NCBI GenBank assembly: GCA_029776205.1 | Contig: JAKOTQ010000089.1 | Coordinates: 19,523 to 83,522, forward strand | Source of the DNA: Bacillota bacterium | GTDB taxonomy: Bacteria; Bacillota; UBA4882; UBA8346 | Length of the DNA: 64,000 bases | Reading direction: 5' to 3' | Part shown: piece after piece, positions 1-8,484 of the stretch | How the letters are laid out: each line of letters opens with the position of its first letter | Position numbering within the stretch: the first letter of the stretch is position 1 | Notes under the pieces: generated by a model | Told to the model about the DNA's origin: nothing | Databases searched by the model: none | Seen by the model: only the letters and a program-made list of their open reading frames with translations | Made by a program: the position numbers and the translations under genes

Positions 1-1
1 C

Positions 2-340
2 TGGAACCATTGGCAACCCGGTCTTTATGTCGATGTGGTCTCAGGTGAGCCCTTGTTTGCTTCTCTTGATAAATTCGATGCTGGTTGCGGCTGGCCTAGT
101 TTTACGAAACCCATAAACCCTGATTCCATCACCGAACATCCTGATCATAGTTTCGGAATAACCCGGACAGAGGTACGAAGTTTAAAAGCAGATTCCCATT
201 TAGGCCATGTATTCGATGACGGTCCGGGACCTTTTGGACTCCGGTACTGCATTAACTCTGCTGCACTCCGGTTTATCCCTCTTGAACAGCTTGAATCCGA
301 GGGATATGGAGAATATTTGAAGTTATTCAATAAAAAATAA
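2..340 (+). CDS. msrB: Peptide-methionine (R)-S-oxide reductase, C-terminal part (5' end outside window)
   Basis: The frame is open from the first bases of the window ([19 protein letters not shown]), so the gene starts upstream of base 1. MsrB reduces methionine-R-sulfoxide in proteins in the cytoplasm. Visible signatures are the GCGWPSF motif near residue 30 of the fragment and [13 protein letters not shown] near the C-terminus, which carries the catalytic cysteine. The two CxxC zinc sites of some MsrB proteins are not seen in this part. An internal GTG at 35 is not the real start, because the conserved sequence continues before it. It could be the tail of an MsrA-MsrB fusion, which cannot be decided here. 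Confidence 0.93.
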   Translation, partial: WNHWQPGLYVDVVSGEPLFASLDKFDAGCGWPSFTKPINPDSITEHPDHSFGITRTEVRSLKADSHLGHVFDDGPGPFGLRYCINSAALRFIPLEQLESEGYGEYLKLFNKK

Positions 341-415
341 TCAACCGCAGATGAAGAATGAACCGCTAACACTGTTCATAAGTTTCATCGAGAATCACCG
401 AAAGGAGCGGTTTTT

Positions 416-973
416 GTGAGCGGACATTCTTTCAGGATATGGCGGTTCTTTGATGGACTGCTAGAACGGTTTTTCAGCTTTTTTGGCGGCCTTTTGTTTG
501 GCCAATTTCCTCATTTTTATGCTCAATATCTTCAACGCTTAGGCGGTCATCTTGAGGAAGCCCGCTTGCAATTAACCCAATACACTCAAGCTGCAAACCT
601 TCATCATCTTTCACTTGAGGAGTATATACGGATCCATTTGGACTCTAGTAACAGTATCTTTAACTCCTCAGGAAAAATCATCGCCGATCTAGTAAAACGA
701 TTTGAGATGTTGGAAAAAGCCTATTTGGCCCTTAGGGAAGCTCCACCTTTATGGCGAGGGTGGGTCTTTATCCATTATCGGGAATCTGATATCATCTTGG
801 AAACTCTTAAAGATTTCACGCCAGGCTTTCCGATAACCTGGGAGGGTTTATCTTATGCCGTCATCGGTATAATCTGCTTTTGGGGAGTTTATTATCTTAT
901 CAAACAATTGTTTAAATATGCTTTCAAAAAGAGTAAAACTCTGCCTTCATCCTGTGGTCTTAAGTCTTATTAA
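416..973 (+). CDS. DUF2937 family membrane protein
   Basis: 185 residues, GTG start 9 bases after an AAAGGAG ribosome site. The N-terminal half has a hydrophobic hairpin-like stretch (FFSFFGGLLFGQFP, residues about 20-33) followed by YAQYLQRLGGHLEEAR, the sequence pattern of the DUF2937 family. A second membrane segment lies near residues 145-165 (SYAVIGIICFWGVYYLI), followed by a basic tail. The family is uncharacterised; proteins of this type are anchored in the inner membrane with a helical middle region. It follows msrB by 75 bases on the same strand and ends in a strong terminator, so the two may be co-transcribed. No function is proposed. Confidence 0.8.
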   Translation: MSGHSFRIWRFFDGLLERFFSFFGGLLFGQFPHFYAQYLQRLGGHLEEARLQLTQYTQAANLHHLSLEEYIRIHLDSSNSIFNSSGKIIADLVKRFEMLEKAYLALREAPPLWRGWVFIHYRESDIILETLKDFTPGFPITWEGLSYAVIGIICFWGVYYLIKQLFKYAFKKSKTLPSSCGLKSY

Positions 974-974
974 A

Positions 975-1006
975 AAGCCGCCGGATATTATGGTCCGGCG
1001 GCTTTT
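975..1006 (+). terminator. Intrinsic terminator after the DUF2937 gene
   Basis: Ten-base arms AAGCCGCCGG and CCGGCGGCTT around a 10-base loop, followed by a short T-run. It starts at the stop codon of the DUF2937 gene. The mirrored A-run allows it to work for the minus-strand gene at 1055-1864 as well. Confidence 0.85.
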
Positions 1007-1054
1007 CACATTTAATAAAATCGACTATAACCATTCAGATTTAAATGATAACCA

Positions 1055-1864
1055 TTAACGGCGATAAACATTTTTAAGCCAAGCCCTGGTATCGACAGCC
1101 GGAGCCACCAGTTTGTTCTTTAAATGTTCATATTTACTCCCTCTTGAAATCAGTGTTTCGTTGACAGTTTCACCTTTTAAAATTTCTTTCAGTTTGCCTA
1201 TGACTGTATCCGTTTCAAAGAACCGGCAAGAGAAAAGATCAAAATAAGCTTGGTTGGAATTTTCATAGTAATGCAAACTGATGTGGCTTTCAGCGATCAT
1301 GGTTAAGATGGACGTCACCCGCTCGTCATCAACCATGCTTTTCACTACAATCGGCCGGATAATCGGGGTCATTCCGATTTCAAATGGCATCGTGTCAAAA
1401 AGGTCAAATAGTTCATCCAATGTTTTGGGACCGTTGTAATTTTTAATGTCCATAAACAGATGGGGTCCAAAATCCAAATCCCGATTGATCTCGATTTTCG
1501 GTTGATAACATCTTCCTCGTTCACGTTTAAGGCAATATGAAGTCACAATTTCAGCTGGAAAAGCTTCTTTTAATAAATGCTTAAGCTTCTCCTCGTCAAT
1601 AGGTTGCGGCGATAAAACATCCACAAAATAGGTTTCCCGGAACGAAAATGTATGAATCGTAAAATGGCCGCCGGCTAAAAAAACAAAGGCACTGATACCG
1701 CAATCCTCTGGAACCACTCCATTGTAATAGGGCAAGATGAACGGCGGCATCACAGTTTTCAATCCCAGCTTTTGAGGTATTTCTTCCAATGCTTCGTAAA
1801 CTAGCATAATGTCATCTAAACGCGATCGATACCCATGAAAAGCGTCTAAAATGATATGATTCAT
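1055..1864 (-). CDS. Two-domain S-adenosylmethionine decarboxylase-like protein
   Basis: 269 residues, ATG start 7 bases after AAGGAG. Residues about 185-240 contain IAESHISLHYY, matching the prokaryotic AdoMet decarboxylase self-cleavage motif ESHIS-I-H in which the Ser after Glu becomes the pyruvoyl group; here that Ser is residue 193. Residues 60-85 contain a second, related motif, AGGHFTIHTFSF, where this Ser is replaced by Gly. The protein therefore looks like a tandem duplication with an inactive first half. Ordinary bacterial SpeH is about half this length. No spermidine synthase or agmatinase gene is adjacent. Known relatives decarboxylate AdoMet, and some SpeD homologues use ornithine or arginine, so the substrate is open. 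Confidence 0.72.
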   Translation of the reverse strand: MNHIILDAFHGYRSRLDDIMLVYEALEEIPQKLGLKTVMPPFILPYYNGVVPEDCGISAFVFLAGGHFTIHTFSFRETYFVDVLSPQPIDEEKLKHLLKEAFPAEIVTSYCLKRERGRCYQPKIEINRDLDFGPHLFMDIKNYNGPKTLDELFDLFDTMPFEIGMTPIIRPIVVKSMVDDERVTSILTMIAESHISLHYYENSNQAYFDLFSCRFFETDTVIGKLKEILKGETVNETLISRGSKYEHLKNKLVAPAVDTRAWLKNVYRR

Positions 1865-1952
1865 CCATTTGCTCCTTTTCTTTAGTCTATTTTAAAAATC
1901 CAAATATTTCAAAGAATAAACGTATTTTATTATATCGATTTCAGCAATTACG

Positions 1953-3056
1953 TCAAGATCTTTTCCTATTTATTGATTGCTGTCGAAATTTTTCAATCTC
2001 ATAAAATTTGCGGTTAAACAGGATAGATTTATCTTCCGGTTTGACTGCTGCAGCCCGTTCGTTATACTCAATCGCTTTTTCTAGGTCCCCTAACCAATAA
2101 TGGATGACTGAAAGTTCTATATTAGGTATATACCCCCAATAATCATTAAAATAAAATCCCCAATTCTCTTTCGGTTGATTTAAGCGAGAAGCCAAATCAA
2201 ACCAAAAAAGAGCACGTTGATAATCTTTCCGGGCTTTATAAAGATATCCGATTTCACAACAATGTTCAGCACGGGGTAAATCATATCTGAAGCTGGCAAG
2301 AAAACTTTGAAGAGACTTTTCAAAATCTCCTAATACGTTATAAATCTTTCCCAAATAAAAACAGGCTTTAATATTGTCTTCTACCCATCCTTTTCCCTCG
2401 TTTAGGAATTGCTCCAAACGTGCAGCTGATTCCGGATATTCCTGATGATAATAGAGTTCCATTCCATAATATAAAAGAGATCGTGAGGAGAGCGTTTTTC
2501 CAGCATTCAACTGTTTCTGATAGATCTCTAAATTGCGTCGGCTTACACCATGATTTAATTTACAATGGGTGATCTTCACAGGGGCATGGATGATCTTTCC
2601 AGAGGGCTGGATATATTCGTGGACCGGTTCCTGCCATCTAAAATGAGCATTACGGCGCAATAACCTTTCCCGATAATACGTCAGTGCAGGACGGCCCGAA
2701 CAATCCAGTCCTGTCTGATAAGGCATCATCACCACATCAACATCCGGTTCAAGAGTTTGCTTTAATTGAAGAAATGCTTTCTGATCTTCATCTCGGATCC
2801 GATCATCAGCATCCAACCATAAAATATAATCCTTCGTGGCTTTACTGAAGGAATAATTTCGTGCTGCGGAAAAATCGTCTATCCATTCAAAATCATAAAT
2901 TTTATCGGTATACCGTTTGGCGATCTCCTTCGTTTGATCAGTAGAGCCTGTATCCACGATGATGATTTCATCCGCAATATCTTTTACTGATTCCAGACAT
3001 TCTCCTAGGGTTAAGGCTTCATTTTTAACAATCATACATAAACTGATCGTGACCAT
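1953..3056 (-). CDS. Family 2 glycosyltransferase with C-terminal TPR repeats
   Basis: 367 residues, ATG start after GAGGAG. The N-terminal GT-A domain (residues 1-about 190) begins ISLCMIVKNEALTLGECL, has IIIVDTGSTDQT and the metal/nucleotide-binding DAD in LWLDADDRI near residue 80. The second half (about 195-345) is made of TPR-like helices such as EHCCEIGYLYKARKDYQRAL. This architecture is common in spore-former proteins that glycosylate surface or coat proteins. It lies just downstream of the collagen-like gene on the same strand with a terminator between them, so a role in glycosylating that protein is plausible but only inferred. Confidence 0.88.
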   Translation of the reverse strand: MVTISLCMIVKNEALTLGECLESVKDIADEIIIVDTGSTDQTKEIAKRYTDKIYDFEWIDDFSAARNYSFSKATKDYILWLDADDRIRDEDQKAFLQLKQTLEPDVDVVMMPYQTGLDCSGRPALTYYRERLLRRNAHFRWQEPVHEYIQPSGKIIHAPVKITHCKLNHGVSRRNLEIYQKQLNAGKTLSSRSLLYYGMELYYHQEYPESAARLEQFLNEGKGWVEDNIKACFYLGKIYNVLGDFEKSLQSFLASFRYDLPRAEHCCEIGYLYKARKDYQRALFWFDLASRLNQPKENWGFYFNDYWGYIPNIELSVIHYWLGDLEKAIEYNERAAAVKPEDKSILFNRKFYEIEKFRQQSINRKRS

Positions 3057-3092
3057 CTGAATCTCCTCTTTACCGTTGAAAATTTATAAGAA

Positions 3093-3116
3093 AAGCCCTC
3101 CGAAGAGGGCTTCTCT
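3093..3116 (-). terminator. Intrinsic terminator after the collagen-like gene
   Basis: Arms AAGCCCTC and GAGGGCTT around a CGAA loop, followed on the minus strand by a T-rich run. It lies 9 bases beyond the stop of the collagen-like gene and separates it from the glycosyltransferase gene. Confidence 0.85.
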
Positions 3117-3120
3117 TTTA

Positions 3121-4242
3121 TTAACTTAAGCGGATAATCCGAATCGATGCATTGACTTGTTCCTGAGTACCGCCAACTTCTTCTTCCAAATCAACTGTGT
3201 TGAATGAAGTGTGACTGCGGACAGTTAAGACTGCAGGAGCTGTTATTAAGATGATCACCCGTCCGGTATTTTGAATGTTGGCGCCACCGACACCGTAGAT
3301 AGAGCCAGGAATCAATTCATCATCGAGGAATAATGCGAATTGAGAGACTCGGTTAGCCAGGACCATAAAGGTAATCTCATAAACTCCGCTTTCATTGATG
3401 ATAATGTCGGTACTTCCCGGAGTATGTTCGATACCGCCGACAATTAATCCATTGTTGCTGAACGGTACGTTTTCTTCAGGGGCTAAATTCAAGACTTCAA
3501 CGGCATTATAAATGTAAGCATAAGTCGCCGGGAATCCAGCTCCAGTAGCACCTGTAGGTCCAGTTGGTCCGGTAGCTCCGGTGGCACCAGTGGCTCCAGT
3601 CGGTCCTGTAGGTCCAGCAGGTCCAGTGGCTCCAGTCGGCCCTGTAGGTCCAGCAGGTCCAGTGGCCCCGGTCGGTCCAGCAGGCCCGGTTGCGCCAGTC
3701 GGTCCAGTCGGTCCTATAGCTCCAGCAGGTCCAGTGGCTCCAGTCGGCCCTGTAGGTCCAGCAGGTCCGGTAGCTCCAGTCGGTCCCGTAGGTCCAGCAG
3801 GTCCAGTGGCCCCGGTCGGTCCAGCAGGCCCGGTTGCGCCAGTCGGTCCTGTAGGTCCAGCAGGTCCGGTAGCTCCAGTCGGTCCTGTAGCACCAGTAGC
3901 TCCCATTGCTCCCGTAGGACCAGTGGGTCCAGTCGGGCCAACAACGTCTACCGGTATCCGAAGAAGAATTTGCTGCACTTGATTGATTAAATTCAATAAA
4001 GGAATAATCTGATTACACAAATCAGTACATGACAATAATTGCGTTAATAATTTATCGACAATCACACCCAATGCATTAAGAACGCAAAGAATATTATCCT
4101 CCGCTAAACACTCAAGGGCTAAGTTAATATCTTTTAAAAGAGTTTCCCGAAAATCACTTGATACTTTTAATCCAAGGATTGCATCTCGTATTTTAAGCAA
4201 TAGGCCTTCTAAATCAGGAAATTTGGAAGTGCTTTTTTTCAT
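3121..4242 (-). CDS. Collagen-like spore-surface protein (BclA-like architecture)
   Basis: The start is taken at the ATG at 4242, 7 bases after GGAGG (the frame is open further upstream); this gives 373 residues beginning [13 protein letters not shown]. Residues about 1-100 form an amphipathic helical domain rich in Leu and Ile. An unbroken run of about 44 Gly-X-Y triplets follows, almost all GPT, GAT or GPA. The last 130 or so residues form a beta-rich domain ([32 protein letters not shown]) resembling the TNF/C1q-like C-terminal domain of exosporium protein BclA. Such proteins trimerise and make hair-like surface filaments; Thr-rich triplets are glycosylation sites in known examples. The repeat DNA (3550-3935) contains near-identical blocks, so its length may vary between strains. 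Confidence 0.9.
   Translation of the reverse strand: MKKSTSKFPDLEGLLLKIRDAILGLKVSSDFRETLLKDINLALECLAEDNILCVLNALGVIVDKLLTQLLSCTDLCNQIIPLLNLINQVQQILLRIPVDVVGPTGPTGPTGAMGATGATGPTGATGPAGPTGPTGATGPAGPTGATGPAGPTGPTGATGPAGPTGPTGATGPAGAIGPTGPTGATGPAGPTGATGPAGPTGPTGATGPAGPTGPTGATGATGATGPTGPTGATGAGFPATYAYIYNAVEVLNLAPEENVPFSNNGLIVGGIEHTPGSTDIIINESGVYEITFMVLANRVSQFALFLDDELIPGSIYGVGGANIQNTGRVIILITAPAVLTVRSHTSFNTVDLEEEVGGTQEQVNASIRIIRLS
3550..3935 (-). repeat. Coding tandem repeat for Gly-X-Y collagen triplets
   Basis: Nine-base units encoding GPT, GAT and GPA are arranged in larger near-identical blocks; for example the stretches around 3601-3690 and 3730-3820 repeat almost exactly. The repeat keeps a long open frame on the opposite strand and in a second minus-strand frame, neither of which is likely to be a gene. 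Confidence 0.9.
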
Positions 4243-4332
4243 TACATCACCTCCCGTGATAATCCCATCATACGCAGAACGTTTCAAATTTGAGATATTG
4301 CATAAGACATTTCCGGATAAAGTTGCCTTCTG

Positions 4333-4362
4333 AATAAAAAAACCACAGAAAAATCTGTGGTT
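4333..4362 (-). terminator. Intrinsic terminator after the SPOCS-domain gene
   Basis: Arms AACCACAGA and TCTGTGGTT around a short A-rich loop, followed on the minus strand by a run of seven or more T. It is placed to end transcription of the gene at 4426-4908. Confidence 0.8.
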
Positions 4363-4425
4363 TAATGTTATCTGTCTTCTTCATGATTTTTTATTATATT
4401 CTTTCTTCTAAGTGAAAATAGTGAA

Positions 4426-4908
4426 TTATCTCACTGAAGTCACTAACTCTAATTGACACCATTCAGCTGCAACAAAATGAATATGGGCAACAATAATCTG
4501 CTCCAGACATCCGGGGAAACATTGGCGAGCCGGTTTTAAATGATGATCGATCTTTATATCTAACACATGATTTTGGACATGGGTAAATGGTCCAGGAGAC
4601 AATCCCGGGATGTCGACATTTAACGTAAACGGGACGTCTTCCGATAAAAAACGCAAGATATTATCGGGATTGACATAAAAGATTTCTTTTCGGATAATGC
4701 CATCTTTAATAATCTTATCTTTGAACACTCGATCCGTGGATTTCAGGATATGGGCCTTAATCCGATCAATTTTAATCGCATTGATACATGTTTTATTAGC
4801 TAACACCAATTGTCCAACAGTTTCCCCGACTACTTTTAAACTCTTAACAGTCTCGGTTTCTATCTGGAGGTCCTTAGGCGATTGTATCGGTGAATATGAT
4901 ATATTCAT
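4426..4908 (-). CDS. DUF3794 (SPOCS) domain protein, probable spore coat or envelope protein
   Basis: 160 residues, ATG start 7 bases after GGAGG. Residues about 60-115 match the SPOCS pattern: an IKAHILKSTDRVFKDKII strand-rich stretch, then IFYVNPDN and VPFTLNVDIPG. SPOCS domains occur in SafA, SpoVID and similar spore-coat and cortex morphogenesis proteins. There is no LysM domain or membrane segment. The last third contains three cysteines (QCFPGC and WCQ), which could cross-link in a coat. Its position next to the collagen-like gene supports a spore-surface role, but this is an inference from context. Confidence 0.68.
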   Translation of the reverse strand: MNISYSPIQSPKDLQIETETVKSLKVVGETVGQLVLANKTCINAIKIDRIKAHILKSTDRVFKDKIIKDGIIRKEIFYVNPDNILRFLSEDVPFTLNVDIPGLSPGPFTHVQNHVLDIKIDHHLKPARQCFPGCLEQIIVAHIHFVAAEWCQLELVTSVR

Positions 4909-4992
4909 GTAGATACCTCCATTTCAGATTGCTTCTATTGCATTTTATCAATTTATCTGAAAGAGGTACCTCTTCATTATGAACAAATTTCC

Positions 4993-6252
4993 CTAAACAA
5001 CTTCTTCAACCGGGAGTCCGTTGACAGAACGCACATAAGCATCAATGGCTTCTGCAGTCTTTTTTGATAGGTTAACGGCTTCAACCACTGTCTTAGCCCC
5101 CGTAACCACATCACCAGAAGCAAATACTCCAGGCCGTGTGGTACGGCCAATGGAATCAGTGATGATTAGGCCATGATCACTTGTTCGAATACCTTCGGTT
5201 GTACTGACAATATTATTCAGAGGGCTTTGGCTGATGGCAATGATCACCGAATCAGCCTTAAACAGATTTCTATCATCACCTGTTACATATTGCTTTTGAC
5301 CATTTGCATCGATGGCTTCGGAGACTTTGGCATAAATTACTCCTTCGTCAACAAATTCAACCGGAGCAGCATAAAATTGAAATTTGACTCCATCGATTTT
5401 GGCATATTCATAATCAAACTTGTTCGCTGTAATATCATTTTCACCCCTGAAAAACAATACCGTAACTTCCCGACTCCCTTTACGAATAGCTGTTCTAGCC
5501 ACGTCCATCGCCACGTTGCCTGCTCCAATGATTGCCACCGATCGTCCTAAATCATAGACATCAGGATTTTTCAAATAATTGATGGCATAATGAACATGTC
5601 CCAGACTTTCTCCCTTAATTTTCAAAATATTCGGGCGCCAAACGCCGGTTCCGATGAAGATAGCCTGATAACCGTCGCGAAACAAATCATCAATACTGAG
5701 AGCCTGTCCAATAAGGGTATTAGGGCGGATTTTAATATTCATCTTCAGCAGCGTTTGCTTTATCTTTTCTAAAACCGATTTAGGTAATCGGAAATCAGGA
5801 ATTCCATATTGCATAACTCCACCGATTTTTTCTTCCGATTCGAAAATGGTAATATCATACCCTTTAAGCGCCAGGACAAAAGCTACGGTGATACCAGCAG
5901 GTCCGGAACCGATGATTCCAATTCGGAAACCATTCTTTTCAATGGGTTGAATTGAAGCCTTGTCTAAATAATATTCGGAAATGTAATTCTCAATGGAACT
6001 AAAATGAATAGGACTTCCCTTCTTTTGTAACACGCAATGTCCTTCACAAAATCGCTCATGAGGGCAGATTAAAGAGCAAACAACCGACAATGGATTATTA
6101 AGAAACAGTTTTTCGCCTGCTTGCTCAATATGTCCTTGGACAAGAAGTTGAATCACTTCATTCACCGGCGTACCAACTGGACATCCTTTTTTACATTGAG
6201 GGACCTTGCATAATAAACAGCGATTGGCTTCTTCAATAATATGCTTACTCAA
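4993..6252 (-). CDS. GltD-like NAD(P)-dependent oxidoreductase (glutamate synthase small-subunit family)
   Basis: The start is taken at the TTG at 6252, which follows AAGGAG by 6 bases; this gives 419 residues (the frame is open further upstream). The N-terminus carries the two cysteine clusters CLLCKVPQCKKGC and CSLICPHERFCEGHC that bind [4Fe-4S] clusters. An FAD-binding GIIGSGPAGITVAF (about residue 110) and an NAD(P)-binding AIIGAGNVAMDVART (about residue 235) follow. FAD contacts near the C-terminus read VFASGDVVTGAKTVV. This is the electron-input subunit fold shared by GltD, NfnB/SudA and PreT. No GltB-like large subunit is adjacent, so the partner and reaction are unknown. It appears monocistronic. 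Confidence 0.88.
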   Translation of the reverse strand: MSKHIIEEANRCLLCKVPQCKKGCPVGTPVNEVIQLLVQGHIEQAGEKLFLNNPLSVVCSLICPHERFCEGHCVLQKKGSPIHFSSIENYISEYYLDKASIQPIEKNGFRIGIIGSGPAGITVAFVLALKGYDITIFESEEKIGGVMQYGIPDFRLPKSVLEKIKQTLLKMNIKIRPNTLIGQALSIDDLFRDGYQAIFIGTGVWRPNILKIKGESLGHVHYAINYLKNPDVYDLGRSVAIIGAGNVAMDVARTAIRKGSREVTVLFFRGENDITANKFDYEYAKIDGVKFQFYAAPVEFVDEGVIYAKVSEAIDANGQKQYVTGDDRNLFKADSVIIAISQSPLNNIVSTTEGIRTSDHGLIITDSIGRTTRPGVFASGDVVTGAKTVVEAVNLSKKTAEAIDAYVRSVNGLPVEEVV

Positions 6253-6392
6253 TGGTTTCTCCTTCTTCAATTTATATTTTATTAAGTGCAATGTATCACA
6301 GCTTGAAAGCTAAAGTAAAGTTTCATTTTCCTAACAAGCTCGTGATTGTCTTCACAAGAACAAAGCCTATAAATGATTCCCTAAAATAAAAA

Positions 6393-6411
6393 ACCCAGGC
6401 AATAACCTGGG
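6393..6411 (-). terminator. Intrinsic terminator after the lipoprotein gene
   Basis: Arms CCCAGG and CCTGGG around a CAATAA loop, followed on the minus strand by TTTTTTATTTT. It ends the gene at 6423-7130. Confidence 0.85.
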
Positions 6412-6422
6412 TAATCTATTAT

Positions 6423-7130
6423 TTACTGTACGTTATCCTCTGAAGACTGGTGCATCGCTCGGAGAAAGTAGTTAAACCGATCCGTTTTGTTAGGACCAAA
6501 GGTATTTTCAAATCGAAGTATGCCATAGCCTTTGGCAAACACTCTCACTTCTTCATATATTCCGCCAGGCATATTTGCCATAGGCACTCGATAGCGTACT
6601 GTAAGGGTTTGAATATCTTTCTCAAAAACCTTTTCAGATCCTATGGTGATAATTTCAGCGGTTAATGACTGGCTTTGTCCGTTGACAGTGACTTCCTGTT
6701 CCCAACGGTTCCCCTTTTTTAAGGGTAATGTTAACATCTTTAAATATGGAATGCGATGGGGAAATGGTGAACCTGATTCCAAAATTTCTTCATAAACGCT
6801 GTCCTGTGTAAAATGATATTTGAGCTCAAAATGAAAATTAGCAGTGGATTCACCATCGGACATATCGGCCACCTCTCCCTCCAAGCGATATATAGTACGA
6901 GGAGGTTCTTCTTGGCTCCGTTGAGACATTAAGGTCATTCGACACCCATACTCCGCCATTCCGTCATATTCCCAGACAGTTTCGGTAGATTTGGGAAAAT
7001 AGGCGAGCAATTGGTCTGAGGGTGTATCCACATTACTTTTTTTCGTAGGAACAGATGGGGATGACCTTTTGCACCCGGAAGTTCCAAGAAGCAATAGGAT
7101 AAGCAAAACTGCCACTCCCCGTTTGAACAT
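6423..7130 (-). CDS. Putative lipoprotein of unknown function
   Basis: The start is the ATG at 7130, preceded by GGAGG; 235 residues. A basic start, a hydrophobic run (VAVLLILLLLGTSGC, residues 5-19) and Cys19 form a lipoprotein signal with a slightly non-standard lipobox, so the mature protein is probably anchored outside the membrane. The mature part is beta-rich (TVWEYDGMAEYGCRMTLM, IQTLTVRYRVP, GILRFENTFGPN), similar in feel to lipoproteins with a lipocalin-like fold, but no named family is recognised. It ends in a terminator and is separated from its neighbours. Confidence 0.75.
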   Translation of the reverse strand: MFKRGVAVLLILLLLGTSGCKRSSPSVPTKKSNVDTPSDQLLAYFPKSTETVWEYDGMAEYGCRMTLMSQRSQEEPPRTIYRLEGEVADMSDGESTANFHFELKYHFTQDSVYEEILESGSPFPHRIPYLKMLTLPLKKGNRWEQEVTVNGQSQSLTAEIITIGSEKVFEKDIQTLTVRYRVPMANMPGGIYEEVRVFAKGYGILRFENTFGPNKTDRFNYFLRAMHQSSEDNVQ

Positions 7131-7198
7131 CACAGATCCTCCTTTAGAAGAAGATGCCCTCAGTATCCCCTTGATCATCGTTTAATATTCCAAACAGA

Positions 7199-7864
7199 TT
7201 AGGAATGGAAGACAATGGCAAATCCGGATTGAATGGACTTCAGGCTGGCTTGATAAAGCACAATACATACATAGGATTCAACAGGATATTGTTGCCAAAG
7301 CGCTCCACCTTCCGGATGTTCACAGGCTTTTAAAAACTCATCAGGCTTAAAATGGAATTCTCCTTCCAATTGCAAATATTTGGCGATGTTCCGGCATTCG
7401 TCCCGAAGCCGGTATGATGAGCCAATCATATCTCCCGGGATCTCTAATTCAATATCCGGAAAAATCACCGTTTCAAAATCAACCGGAAGATAAAATCCGA
7501 GACAATCGCTGTGAAATAGCAAATGGTCAAAATGATGCGTTTCAGCAGACAATCCCAAAGTATCGATATAAGTATGAAAACTGTTATCTTCTTCAAAGGG
7601 TTCACCGTAAACGGGTTTGGGAAGTTCCTCATAGAGTGCAATATGAGCAGCCAGTCTTTTAAGATAATATAGCCCTATATACTCCATTCTGACTGTCCAG
7701 GAATCGCCATTGGCATGGGACGGTTCTTTATAAGTTGGATGACCTTCAGCCTGCAATGCCTGGTTTAATCTTTGGAATATCTCTGAAAAGTAGATAAACT
7801 GGTCATTATCACCACAGCGCTTTAAATGCCCCAAAATACCTACAGTAATTTTAAAACCCACCAA
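7199..7864 (-). CDS. Hypothetical protein, 221 residues
   Basis: Start is a TTG at 7864 (or GTG at 7861) just after GGGGGGA. The protein is soluble with no signal peptide or membrane segment. It is rich in aromatic residues and His/Glu, with notable stretches HHFDHLLFHSDCLGFYLP and GSSYRLRDECRNIAKYLQL. The family is not recognised. It is transcribed away from the small secreted-protein gene at 7993, with a palindrome (7947-7964) in the divergent region between them. Confidence 0.65.
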   Translation of the reverse strand: MVGFKITVGILGHLKRCGDNDQFIYFSEIFQRLNQALQAEGHPTYKEPSHANGDSWTVRMEYIGLYYLKRLAAHIALYEELPKPVYGEPFEEDNSFHTYIDTLGLSAETHHFDHLLFHSDCLGFYLPVDFETVIFPDIELEIPGDMIGSSYRLRDECRNIAKYLQLEGEFHFKPDEFLKACEHPEGGALWQQYPVESYVCIVLYQASLKSIQSGFAIVFHS

Positions 7865-7946
7865 TCATCCCCCCAATACTGTTGGGATTAAAGAGAAGGC
7901 TTCTTGAAATTATTTTCTGAATGTCTCACCTCCTGCCAAAAGCATT

Positions 7947-7969
7947 AATATGATAAATCATATTATAAT
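7947..7969. promoter_or_regulatory. Palindrome overlapping a -10 box in a divergent intergenic region
   Basis: Perfect 8-base arms AATATGAT and ATCATATT separated by AA lie at 7947-7964. A TATAAT -10 hexamer for the plus-strand gene lies at 7964-7969, so the palindrome would cover the promoter spacer. The arrangement fits an operator, but no clear -35 box is seen and the regulator is unknown. Confidence 0.45.
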
Positions 7970-7992
7970 CCATAGAAACGAAGGTGAGCTTA

Positions 7993-8379
7993 TTGAAAAA
8001 ATCAATGCGCATACTCCTGATTAGTCTGGTTCTCAGTGTGATGATCATTGGAGTTGCGGTAGCGGCGCATGCCAACCCCAGTATTCAATGGCATACTGAA
8101 AATGTTTATTATGACAGTCCTGGAAAGTTAATTATTGAGGGATATTTTTATAACAATGGCACCCGCCCGATATATTGGATCGATAGCCATAGGGTGCAAG
8201 TTTACTTTCGAACGCATGATCAAGAATGGTGGTTACAGGTAGAAACGATCTTTTATGATTTTAATCTTACGATACGTCCGGGGGAAGCAAGTTACTGGAG
8301 ATTACAAATCAACGATGTTGATTATCAAGATTTCGAATATTGGTTGGTTCATTGGGAAACCAATTTTCGATACCTTTAA
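7993..8379 (+). CDS. Small secreted protein of unknown function
   Basis: The TTG at 7993 lies 6 bases after AAGGTG and is the better-supported start (a GTG at 7984 is in frame); 128 residues. KKSMRILLISLVLSVMIIG followed by VAVAAHAN forms a signal peptide with a likely AHA cleavage site near residue 26. The mature protein, about 100 residues, is rich in Trp and Tyr (YYDSPGKLIIEGYFYNNGT, WRLQINDVDYQDF), resembling a small immunoglobulin-like or SLAP-type beta-domain of Firmicute secreted proteins. That resemblance is weak and no function is assigned. Confidence 0.65.
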   Translation: MKKSMRILLISLVLSVMIIGVAVAAHANPSIQWHTENVYYDSPGKLIIEGYFYNNGTRPIYWIDSHRVQVYFRTHDQEWWLQVETIFYDFNLTIRPGEASYWRLQINDVDYQDFEYWLVHWETNFRYL

Positions 8380-8484
8380 TCATTTGCTTATGGATTGAAA
8401 AAGTTTCAATAATATCTAAACTAACCTCTACTTATATCCGACAATTATAATAGATAGTTTAAATATTAAAGGAGGTTGTTTCCA

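Noticed and set aside
3550..3935. CRISPR-like regular repeats
   Set aside because: They are coding collagen triplets without spacers. No CRISPR array or cas gene was seen in the window.
3581..3982. Long plus-strand and alternate minus-strand frames rich in Pro/Val or Leu
   Set aside because: They are shadows of the Gly-X-Y repeat, where a 9-base unit keeps every frame open.
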